NCBI GenBank assembly: GCA_900555435.1
Contig: USLH01000002.1
Span: 1-36,797 of the forward strand
Source of the DNA: an uncultured Oscillospiraceae bacterium
Lineage (GTDB): Bacteria; Bacillota; Clostridia; Oscillospirales; Ruminococcaceae
DNA: 36,797 nt
Direction of reading: 5' to 3'
Shown: positions 30,122 to 36,797 of the stretch, piece after piece
Layout: every line of letters begins with the position of its first letter
Numbering within the stretch: the stretch's first letter is position 1
The notes under the pieces: generated by a model
What the model saw: only the letters and a program-made list of their open reading frames with translations
Told to the model about the DNA's origin: nothing
The model's database searches: none
Position numbers and translations under genes: made by a program

Positions 30122-32458
30122 ATGATGCAGCGATCCATTCAGGAGATCCGGCCGGCCGGCAAGCCGGGAGCGGTGCGGTCGGTCCTCTGGAGCGCCTGTC
30201 TTGCTCTGGTCTTTCTTGCGGGGAGTTTGCTGTCCCTGAGGGACACCTGGCAGCAGGCTGCAGCGGCAACCTGGTGGCCGGCTCTTGCCGCCGCAGCGGG
30301 GGTCGCCGTGTCGGAAGTGTCCCGCAGGCTCCGGAAGCAGTATGCCGGGGCCAGCCGGGGGATCCGCCTGGGTTCCTGGGGGACTGTTTTGGTCCTCACA
30401 GGGTTCTCCGGGGCACTGGAAGGGCTGAAGCTCTGGATCAACAACCTGATTGATCGGTGGAATCTGCTCCACGATGACAACGTCGCCCTTTTTGCCGTCC
30501 GGGGCGGGAACCGGGAAATTTTAGCGATCTCGCTGCTGGCGGCTTTTGCGGCAGGAGAATTTGCATGGCGGGTCGCTTTGAACCGAAAGCTGGTCTTAGG
30601 CGGGCTGGCAGGGCTTTTTCTGCTGCTGGCCGGGCTTTTGAGCGGGAGCTTTTCCACCCTCGGGACGGCGCTTTCCCTCATTGGCTACCTGGGGATCTGG
30701 ATCTCCGGCAGGGAGGGGCTGGGTTCGGCCCGCACCTATGTCGGCTGGGGTGTCTGTGCGGTCGTGATCGGCCTTCTGGCGCTGACGGTGCCCAACAACG
30801 AAATGATTTCGGTTCTGGGGTTCCGGGAAGAAGTGAAAGAGGCTATCCACACCTTCCGTTACGGCGAGGACCAGCTCCCTATGGGGCAGCTGTGGCAAGC
30901 GGCAAAATTAAACGGGGACGGCAAGGAGATGCTGACCGTTCGGTCGGAGCAGGGGAAAAACCTCTATCTTCGGGGCTATGCAGCAGCCGTTTATCAATAC
31001 GGTGCCTGGGACGAGCTTCCCAATTCCGCTTACGGCGGGGAGTACGCCGGAATGCTGGAATGGCTGGATAAACAGGGCTTCGACCCGCTGATGCAGCCGG
31101 CGGAATACTACCGGCTTTCCGGAGAAAACAACCCGGAAATGAATCAGCTGGTGGTAAGCCTTTCCGGGGCGTCCCGGTCGGCTTTTTATGTTCCGTCGTC
31201 GCTTACCAGAATCTCCGGCGCTTCCGTCTCGGAGAAAAAGGATTACGGCCTTGTAAGCCGGGGATTTTTCGGGCCCCGCTTCTATACGGTGGAGGAGGTC
31301 TCCGGGATCCGGCCTTCGGAGCTGACGGTGACCGCAGACTGGGTCACCCGGCCGGAGACGGAGGAACAGCTCCGTTACACACAGGCGGAGGCCGTTTACC
31401 GGGACTTTGTTTACGAGACCTGCGCCGTTCCGGATCCGGAGCTCCAGCTGCTTCTGGAGGAGCTTTTCTGGCGGGACTATCATTCGGAAAACGACGGGAT
31501 CTACAGCGCCGTGCGGCAGGTTCGGGAGAAGTTAAACGAGCTGGTCAGCTACACGACGACCATTGAGGAATATCCCTATGAGGACAATCCGATCCGGTGG
31601 TTTTTGACGGTTTCCCGGCAGGGGAATGCCGCTTATTATGCGTCGGCTGCCGCAGAAGCGCTGCGGGTCCATGGGATCCCTGCCCGCTATGCAGAGGGGT
31701 ACTATGTTTCCGGCAATGCGCTGACTCAAAGCGAGGACGGCTCGGTAACGGTAACGGATCGGGACGCCCATGCATGGGTCGAGGTCTATTTTGACGGGAT
31801 CGGCTGGCTTCCGATCGATGTGACGCCGGGGTATTATTACGATGCGGCGTCCCTGCAGCAGATGATCGCAGCACCGGACACGGTTCGGAAGACCGCCGTT
31901 CTGGAAAAGAATCCGGAGGGCGCACAGGATGTGGAACGGCCGGCCGGAGAATCCTATCCCTCCGCACCGCCCCCTGCGGTTTCTGCCCGGAGCGTCGGAT
32001 TGGTGCTTTTGGGACTTTTGGCAGCAGCGTTTATTTTCCTTGCGCTGTCTATTACGTTTTTGGAGCTGGTCCGCTGCTTCAATCAGGAACGGATGAGGGC
32101 TCTTTATCAAAAGGGCACACCGGAAGAAAAGATCCGGTATCTTCAGGACTGCATTTTCAAGGCGCTTTCCCTGCGTGAGATCAACGCTTATTTAGGCTGG
32201 AATACCAAGGCGACCGATGAGGTGCTGCGGCAGAAGCTGCCAACCATCAAAGAAGGGGAATACGTCCGAATCACCCAGCTTCTGGAAAAATCCGTTTACG
32301 GCGGGCTGCCTTTAGCGGAACACGAAATGCGGACACTCCGGAGCTTCCTCAAAAAACTGGGACGGGGCGGGAAAAACGAGCCGTTCCGTGTTAAGCTGCG
32401 GCTGCGGTACGAGCTCCTCTTTTACTTTCCAAAAATGAGCGGGACTTATTTCATGTGA
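30122..32458 (+). CDS. Membrane transglutaminase-like protein lacking the catalytic cysteine
   Basis: A 778-residue protein with about six N-terminal membrane segments (within residues 18-230), a large exported region, a transglutaminase-like core and one further segment (about 620-645), then a cytoplasmic helical tail. In the core the usual G-x-C-x-x-[YF]-A-[ST]-A motif reads GNAAYYASA: the nucleophile position is Ala503. The histidine (H550, DAHAWVEVYF) and aspartate (D566, WLPIDVTPG) of the triad are kept, as is GIPARYAEGYY. It is therefore probably a pseudoenzyme or binding protein. Start: ATG 30122 with AGGGG six bases upstream; the frame is open to 29978 inside the DUF58 gene. It closes the MoxR-DUF58-transglutaminase trio. 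Confidence 0.87.
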   Translation: MMQRSIQEIRPAGKPGAVRSVLWSACLALVFLAGSLLSLRDTWQQAAAATWWPALAAAAGVAVSEVSRRLRKQYAGASRGIRLGSWGTVLVLTGFSGALEGLKLWINNLIDRWNLLHDDNVALFAVRGGNREILAISLLAAFAAGEFAWRVALNRKLVLGGLAGLFLLLAGLLSGSFSTLGTALSLIGYLGIWISGREGLGSARTYVGWGVCAVVIGLLALTVPNNEMISVLGFREEVKEAIHTFRYGEDQLPMGQLWQAAKLNGDGKEMLTVRSEQGKNLYLRGYAAAVYQYGAWDELPNSAYGGEYAGMLEWLDKQGFDPLMQPAEYYRLSGENNPEMNQLVVSLSGASRSAFYVPSSLTRISGASVSEKKDYGLVSRGFFGPRFYTVEEVSGIRPSELTVTADWVTRPETEEQLRYTQAEAVYRDFVYETCAVPDPELQLLLEELFWRDYHSENDGIYSAVRQVREKLNELVSYTTTIEEYPYEDNPIRWFLTVSRQGNAAYYASAAAEALRVHGIPARYAEGYYVSGNALTQSEDGSVTVTDRDAHAWVEVYFDGIGWLPIDVTPGYYYDAASLQQMIAAPDTVRKTAVLEKNPEGAQDVERPAGESYPSAPPPAVSARSVGLVLLGLLAAAFIFLALSITFLELVRCFNQERMRALYQKGTPEEKIRYLQDCIFKALSLREINAYLGWNTKATDEVLRQKLPTIKEGEYVRITQLLEKSVYGGLPLAEHEMRTLRSFLKKLGRGGKNEPFRVKLRLRYELLFYFPKMSGTYFM

Positions 32459-32500
32459 TCCGCCGACGTTTCATTGCGATAAAGGATGTGACGAACAATC

Positions 32501-34432
32501 ATGCTGACTATGAAACAGGCTCAGGAGATGCTGAGTTTCTATCGGGAAATGTTTACGGTGGCACGGCTCATTGACCGGGAATCCATCGAAAAGGTTTTGA
32601 AAAATCAACCGATGCCCGCCGAGGACGGTGTCCCCTGCAGCTGTGCGGGAGGGGCGTGGAAATTGCTCCCCTGCAAATACTGCGTGGTGACCCGGGCCTT
32701 TCAGAAAAAGACCCGGCAGACAAAGCTCGAATATCTGGAGCCGGACGTCTATCAGGCCACGGCCAACTACCTGGAGATCGACGGAGAACCTTATGTACTG
32801 GAGCTGATCCAGAAGCTGGACGACGAGGTTCTGATCGATCCGGAAAGCAGCGAGGAGCTGATGGACAAGCTCCTTCCGTATCGGGAAAAGCTCTATCGGG
32901 ACGTGGTCACGGGGGCGTATAACCGGCGGTACTATGAAGACAACTTGAAAAAGGTGGTGCAGGACGCCGGCGTTGCGGTGCTGGATTTTGACGACCTGAA
33001 GCTCTGCAATGACGCCTTCGGTCATCAGGCCGGCGACGTGGCGCTGAAGGCCGCCACCGACGTGGTGCGGCAGAACATTCGGAAGTCTGATGTGTTCATC
33101 CGCTATGGCGGCGACGAATTTTTGCTCTTCCTGCCGAACATCCCGAAGGGTATCCTCAACAAAAAGCTGCAGCAGATCTGCAATCAGGTTCACAATGCGG
33201 CAGTCCCCGAATACCCCTATATACAGCTGTCCGTCAGCATCGGCGGCGTCCTTGCGGAAAACGAGAGCATCGAGTCTGCGGTGGCCCGGGCGGATCGACT
33301 GATGTATCAGGCTAAGACCCGGAAGAACATGGTGGTCACGGAGGTTGACTCGGAGACCGCCCTGGAACAGACGGAAGAACTAAGAACCCGGCAGAAGATC
33401 CTGATCGTGGACGACTCGGAAATGAACCGGGCGATCCTTTGCGAGATGCTTGGGAAGGATTACGACATTCTGGAAGCCGGAAACGGTCGGGATGGTCTGA
33501 AGCTGCTGCGGGAGAACGGCACCTCCATTTCCCTGATGCTTCTGGATATCGTCATGCCGATTATGGACGGATTTGAAGTGCTGAACACCATGGCAAAGGA
33601 GAACCTTCTGGATGACATCCCGGTCATCATGATTTCCAGCGAGGATTCTGACAACATCATCCAGAAGGCGTATGAGATGGGGATTTCCGACTATATCAGC
33701 CGCCCCTTCGATGCAAAGATCGTGTACCGGCGGGTGCTCAACACGATCACCCTTTACACCAAGCAGCGCCGACTGGTCTCTCTCGTTACCGACCAGATCC
33801 GGGAAAAAGAGAAAAACAACAACATGATGGTCACCATCCTGAGCCACATCGTGGAATTCCGGAACGGGGAAAGCGGCGCCCATGTGCTGCACATCCGGAG
33901 GCTGACGGAGCGGATCCTGAAGGAGCTGATCCGAGTGACGGACAGGTATCCGCTGACGGCGGATCAGCGGGAGCTGATCGTCATGGCGTCGGCGCTTCAC
34001 GACATCGGGAAGATCGCCATCGACGAAAAGATCCTCAATAAGCCCGGCCGGCTGACCCCGGAGGAATTTGAGGTCATCAAGACCCATACGGTAGTGGGAG
34101 CGGAGATATTGGACAAGCTGGATATATATCGGGACGAGGCCATGATCCGGACGGCAAGGGAGATCTGCCGCTGGCACCACGAGCGGTACGACGGCCGGGG
34201 CTATCCCGATGGGCTGAAGGGGGACGAGATCCCGATCTCCGCCCAGGTGGTGGCGCTGGCGGACGTGTATGACGCTTTGGTCGGCGAACGGGTCTATAAG
34301 AAAGCCTATTCCCATGAGGTAGCCGTGCAGATGATCTTAAGCGGAGAATGCGGCGCCTTTAACCCACTGCTTCTGGAATGCCTAGAAAAAATTGCTCCGG
34401 AGCTTCCTGTTCTGGAAAGCAGCCTGACCTGA
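32501..34432 (+). CDS. GGDEF-REC-HD-GYP c-di-GMP signalling protein
   Basis: A 643-residue cytoplasmic protein. The N-terminal region (about 1-130) has a Cys cluster C46-x-C48 ... C58-x-x-C61 and a PAS-like segment. A diguanylate cyclase domain follows with YGGDEF at 202-207. A REC domain has acceptor D349 in MLLDIVMPIMDG and a SRPF switch lysine position occupied by Arg. A coiled linker leads to an HD-GYP phosphodiesterase with HDIGK (500-504), HH at 559-560 and GRGYP. It thus carries both synthesis and breakdown domains for cyclic dinucleotides. It lies 42 bases after the transglutaminase-like gene and ends the array at a terminator. Its REC domain is a candidate end point of the kinase-Hpt phosphorelay (inference). 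Ribosome binding is weak. Confidence 0.9.
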   Translation: MLTMKQAQEMLSFYREMFTVARLIDRESIEKVLKNQPMPAEDGVPCSCAGGAWKLLPCKYCVVTRAFQKKTRQTKLEYLEPDVYQATANYLEIDGEPYVLELIQKLDDEVLIDPESSEELMDKLLPYREKLYRDVVTGAYNRRYYEDNLKKVVQDAGVAVLDFDDLKLCNDAFGHQAGDVALKAATDVVRQNIRKSDVFIRYGGDEFLLFLPNIPKGILNKKLQQICNQVHNAAVPEYPYIQLSVSIGGVLAENESIESAVARADRLMYQAKTRKNMVVTEVDSETALEQTEELRTRQKILIVDDSEMNRAILCEMLGKDYDILEAGNGRDGLKLLRENGTSISLMLLDIVMPIMDGFEVLNTMAKENLLDDIPVIMISSEDSDNIIQKAYEMGISDYISRPFDAKIVYRRVLNTITLYTKQRRLVSLVTDQIREKEKNNNMMVTILSHIVEFRNGESGAHVLHIRRLTERILKELIRVTDRYPLTADQRELIVMASALHDIGKIAIDEKILNKPGRLTPEEFEVIKTHTVVGAEILDKLDIYRDEAMIRTAREICRWHHERYDGRGYPDGLKGDEIPISAQVVALADVYDALVGERVYKKAYSHEVAVQMILSGECGAFNPLLLECLEKIAPELPVLESSLT

Positions 34433-34439
34433 ATAACGA

Positions 34440-34484
34440 AAACCGCCCTGCAGTGCAATTGATCGCCTGCAGGGCGGTTTTTTG
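34440..34484 (+). terminator. Terminator of the kinase array
   Basis: AACCGCCCTGCAG pairs with CTGCAGGGCGGTT around a 13-base loop and is followed by TTTTTT. It separates the array from the spoIIIA operon. Confidence 0.9.
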
Positions 34485-34546
34485 CGTTCTAAGCCGCTTC
34501 TTGTCCGCATAGTCTTTGGTATCAGACAAGCAAGGGATGTGGGAAG

Positions 34547-35620
34547 ATGGATGGGATTGAAGAGGTTTTTTCCTGTTTGGGGGAAGAGCTCCGGCAGCAG
34601 CTGAGGCGGCTCCCTTCGGAAGAAAAACGGCGGATCCGGGAGGTGAGGCTCCGGGGCGGGCAGCCGGTGGTGCTGACGCGGGATACGGGGGCGGCCTTTC
34701 TGCTTCCGGAGGGAAAACTCACGGATCATTGCACGCCCCGGGCGGTCTGCTGCGGGGAAGAGGAGGTCGCAGAGACGTTCCGTCGGGCCTGCGGCTATTC
34801 CGTCCACAGCTGGGAGGAGGAAACGGCGAAGGGATTTCTGACCCTTCCCGGAGGAAATCGGGTAGGGGTGGCCGGGACGGCTTCGCTGGAGGGCGGGCAG
34901 GTTCGGGCGCTGCGGAAGGTGGAGAGCTTAAATTTCCGGGTGGCACGCAGCATAAACGGGGCTGCCGGGGAGCTGCCGCAGAAGCTTTTTTCAAAGGGAA
35001 CTCCGTCGGTGCTCCTTGCCGGAGAGCCGGGTTTGGGGAAAACGACCGTTCTGCGGGATCTGGTGCGGCGGCTCTCCTCCGGGGAAACGGGACGGTACTT
35101 CCGGGCGGCGGTGGTGGACGAGCGATGTGAGCTGGGTGGCTGCGGAAGGTTGGATCTGGGGATTTGCACGGATGTATTGAGCGGCTATCCGAAGGGGGCG
35201 GGGATGACTGCTGCTCTGCGGAGCCTGGGGCCGGAGCTTCTCGTTTGCGACGAGGTCGGAGGGGAAGAGGAAGCCTCCGCCCTTTTGGAATGCGTCAGCG
35301 CCGGGGCGGCGCTTCTGTGTACGGCTCACGGAGATAGCCTTGCAGGGCTTTGGAAGCGGCCGGGGATCCGGAAGCTGCTGGAAGCGGGCGTTTTTGACGT
35401 TCTGGTGCTTTTGGGTTCGAGAAGGGAATCCGGACGGCTCCGGGAGATCTTAAGGCTCTGCAAAGAGGGGGAGAGGGATGAAAATTCTTGGGATCTGCCT
35501 GCTGCTGGGAGCAGGGACACTGGCGGGGATGCAGCTTTCAAAGCGGCTCTGGGAACGGGTCCTGACCCTTCGGGAGATCCGGGAGCTTCTAGAGCGGTTT
35601 TCCGGGGAGCTGCGCTTTAA
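34547..35620 (+). CDS. spoIIIAA: Stage III sporulation protein AA (SpoIIIAA)
   Basis: A 357-residue AAA-type ATPase related to secretion ATPases. The start IREVRLRGGQPV is typical. Walker A is AGEPGLGKTTVL from residue 158, Walker B LLVCDEVGG, and a secretion-ATPase stretch reads YPKGAGMTAALRSLGPELLV. It powers the mother cell-forespore feeding-tube complex (SpoIIIA-SpoIIQ) needed for late sigma G activity. The final 45 or so residues (after about GERDENSWDL) overlap spoIIIAB in another frame and do not resemble the family; the normal end would be near 35480. Either a base was lost at the junction or the gene has gained a read-on tail. It is preceded by a GGGA-type ribosome site; in the family, mother-cell sigma E control is expected. 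Confidence 0.92.
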   Translation: MDGIEEVFSCLGEELRQQLRRLPSEEKRRIREVRLRGGQPVVLTRDTGAAFLLPEGKLTDHCTPRAVCCGEEEVAETFRRACGYSVHSWEEETAKGFLTLPGGNRVGVAGTASLEGGQVRALRKVESLNFRVARSINGAAGELPQKLFSKGTPSVLLAGEPGLGKTTVLRDLVRRLSSGETGRYFRAAVVDERCELGGCGRLDLGICTDVLSGYPKGAGMTAALRSLGPELLVCDEVGGEEEASALLECVSAGAALLCTAHGDSLAGLWKRPGIRKLLEAGVFDVLVLLGSRRESGRLREILRLCKEGERDENSWDLPAAGSRDTGGDAAFKAALGTGPDPSGDPGASRAVFRGAAL

Positions 35621-35981
35621 GCGGACGCCGACCGGGCAGCTTCTGCGGGAAGCGGCGGCGGATCCCGGATTCCAAAGGCTTTCTTTTCTGAAAAAGGCGG
35701 CGGAGCGATTCGACGGGCGGGAACCGTTTTTTTTCGTCTGGGAACAGGCACTGAAAGCGGGAAAGATCCCTTCCGGCTCCCCGGAAGGGGAGATCCTGCG
35801 GGAGATGGGGCGAACGTTAGGCGCATCCGATCGAGACAGCCAGTTAGCGGCGTTTGCGCTTTTATCGGAGCGGATGGACGGCATTCTTCTTACGGAAACT
35901 TCCCGGGCGGAGCGGGAAGGAAAACTCTGCCGCTCCTTAGGAATTTTAGGCGGGCTTTTTCTTGCAGTGCTGGCGCTTTAA
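35478..35981 (+). CDS. spoIIIAB: Stage III sporulation protein AB (SpoIIIAB)
   Basis: A 167-residue membrane protein of the GspF/type II secretion-like family. An N-terminal membrane segment (about 2-18) is followed by LREIRELLERFSGELRFKRT, the helical centre with EILREMGRTLGASDRDSQ, and a C-terminal membrane segment (about 152-167). The length is close to the usual 170. It starts at an ATG with a GGGGGAGAGGG site inside the 3' end of the spoIIIAA frame (143-base overlap). Within the feeding-tube apparatus it is thought to act as the inner platform for SpoIIIAA. Confidence 0.92.
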   Translation: MKILGICLLLGAGTLAGMQLSKRLWERVLTLREIRELLERFSGELRFKRTPTGQLLREAAADPGFQRLSFLKKAAERFDGREPFFFVWEQALKAGKIPSGSPEGEILREMGRTLGASDRDSQLAAFALLSERMDGILLTETSRAEREGKLCRSLGILGGLFLAVLAL

Positions 35982-36035
35982 AAAGGGATGGCTGCGGATG
36001 GGACAGCCGGACGGCACTTGAGAGGAGGAAAAAGG

Positions 36036-36233
36036 ATGGACGTGGATCTGATTTTCAAGATCGCCGCTATCGGCATCATCGTTGCAGTGCTCAATCAAGT
36101 GCTGATCCGTTCGGGGCGGGAGGAGCAGGCGATGATGACCACCCTTGCGGGGCTGATCGTGGTGCTGATGATGGTGATCACACAGATCAGTGATCTTTTC
36201 AACACCATTAAGCAGCTGTTCGGGTTATGGTGA
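36036..36233 (+). CDS. spoIIIAC: Stage III sporulation protein AC (SpoIIIAC)
   Basis: A 65-residue protein with two membrane helices (about 5-23 and 33-55): DLIFKIAAIGIIVAVLNQVL and MTTLAGLIVVLMMVI. The usual length is about 65-68. The ATG at 36036 with an AGGAGG site is preferred over upstream in-frame starts, because the extra 16 residues are charged and precede the first conserved residue. It is one of the membrane subunits of the SpoIIIA channel. Confidence 0.93.
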   Translation: MDVDLIFKIAAIGIIVAVLNQVLIRSGREEQAMMTTLAGLIVVLMMVITQISDLFNTIKQLFGLW

Positions 36234-36240
36234 GGCGATA

Positions 36241-36630
36241 ATGAATCTGATCGCAATTGCAGGGGTCGGGCTTGTTGCAGCGGCGGCGGCGGTGCTTTTG
36301 AAGCAATACAAGCCGGAATACGCCATGCTGGTGTCGCTTGCGGCGGCAGCGCTGATCTTCGGGTGGATTTTAGTGGATCTGATCCCGGCGTTTTCGGTGA
36401 TGCGGGAGCTGATGGAGCGGGCGGCGCTTTCTTCCGAAGTGGTGAAGATCCTGATCAAGGCGCTGGGGGTCTGCTGCCTTTGCGAACTGGCGGGGCAGGT
36501 CTGCCGGGAGGCGGGGCAGTTAGCCATCGCTTTCAAGATCGACCTGGCGGGGAAGGTGACGATCCTCCTGCTGGCGCTCCCGCTGTTCAGGGAGCTTCTG
36601 GAGCTTTCGCTGTCGCTGATGGATCGGTGA
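36241..36630 (+). CDS. spoIIIAD: Stage III sporulation protein AD (SpoIIIAD)
   Basis: A 129-residue polytopic membrane protein with about four helices: LIAIAGVGLVAAAAAVLL, MLVSLAAAALIFGWILV, a central segment with VKILIKALGVCCLCELAGQV, and IDLAGKVTILLLALPLF. This order matches SpoIIIAD. The ATG at 36241 follows a GTGAGG site and lies seven bases after the spoIIIAC stop. It works with SpoIIIAC and AE in the mother-cell membrane. Confidence 0.93.
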   Translation: MNLIAIAGVGLVAAAAAVLLKQYKPEYAMLVSLAAAALIFGWILVDLIPAFSVMRELMERAALSSEVVKILIKALGVCCLCELAGQVCREAGQLAIAFKIDLAGKVTILLLALPLFRELLELSLSLMDR

Positions 36631-36643
36631 GGATGTGAGAAAG

Positions 36644-36797
36644 ATGAGAAAGTTAGCGGCGCTGGCTGCGGCGATTTTGCTTCTTTGTTTTTTCGCACCG
36701 ACCGCCTCTGCGGAGGACATGGAAAAGGCGGCGGAGGAGCAGTTGAAGCGCAGCGGGATCGAAGCGCTGATCCCCCTGATCCCGGAGGACAGCAGCG
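36644..36797 (+). CDS. spoIIIAE: Stage III sporulation protein AE (SpoIIIAE), N-terminal part
   Basis: The first 51 codons are in the window. A signal peptide or first membrane helix (MRKLAALAAAILLLCFFAPT, with TASA as a likely processing site) is followed by EEQLKRSGIEALIPLIPE, which fits the start of SpoIIIAE after its leader. It follows spoIIIAD by 13 bases. The rest, a large multi-pass membrane protein, lies beyond the window. Confidence 0.88.
   Translation, partial: MRKLAALAAAILLLCFFAPTASAEDMEKAAEEQLKRSGIEALIPLIPEDSS

Noticed and set aside
28720..30138. 472-codon open frame on the minus strand
   Set aside because: It is the shadow of the moxR end and the DUF58 gene, with no ribosome binding site and shadow-type composition.

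Overview
The window looks like chromosome of an endospore-forming Clostridia, most likely a G+C-rich gut Oscillospirales-type organism. This rests on sigG, sleB, ypeB and the start of the spoIIIA operon, on Firmicutes-type ribosome binding sites and near-consensus vegetative promoters, and on strongly GC-rich third codon positions in the core genes. The order-level placement is inference.

Layout. Positions 1-2279 hold a cut glycosyltransferase, sleB and a HAD phosphatase. Positions 2284-9800 are an accessory zone of visibly lower G+C. It holds decayed flavodoxin, HAD and LysR pieces, the C-terminal stub of a large serine recombinase, an AraC regulator divergent from a GH127 beta-L-arabinofuranosidase, and a block of conjugative-element genes (ArdA-like and neighbours) that is truncated and carries stops and frameshifts. 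It abuts a six-gene tRNA cluster (Gln, Gln, Gln, His, Arg, Gly; 9953-10532). Positions 10.7-21.7 kb are core: prs, a pseudogene, an ABC-F ATPase, ypeB, a DUF1292 gene, a 6S-like RNA, an aldo/keto reductase, two HAD phosphatases and sigG. Several promoter-terminator units here have no obvious protein product.

Positions 21.3-34.5 kb form the most interesting region. An Hpt phosphotransfer protein faces a co-directional, partly overlapping six-gene array: hybrid histidine kinase, giant exported leucine-rich-repeat protein, MoxR AAA+ ATPase, DUF58 protein, membrane transglutaminase-like protein without its catalytic cysteine, and a GGDEF-REC-HD-GYP protein. The kinase has a REC domain but no Hpt domain, so the divergent Hpt protein may complete a phosphorelay. 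MoxR, DUF58 and transglutaminase-like proteins are a recurrent envelope-associated trio; here they are tied to a surface protein and to c-di-GMP turnover. The giant gene has an in-frame TAG followed by 28 coding-like codons that end in a start-stop overlap with moxR.

From 34547 the spoIIIAA-AB-AC-AD-AE operon runs off the window. All family names come from reading motifs, not from searches.
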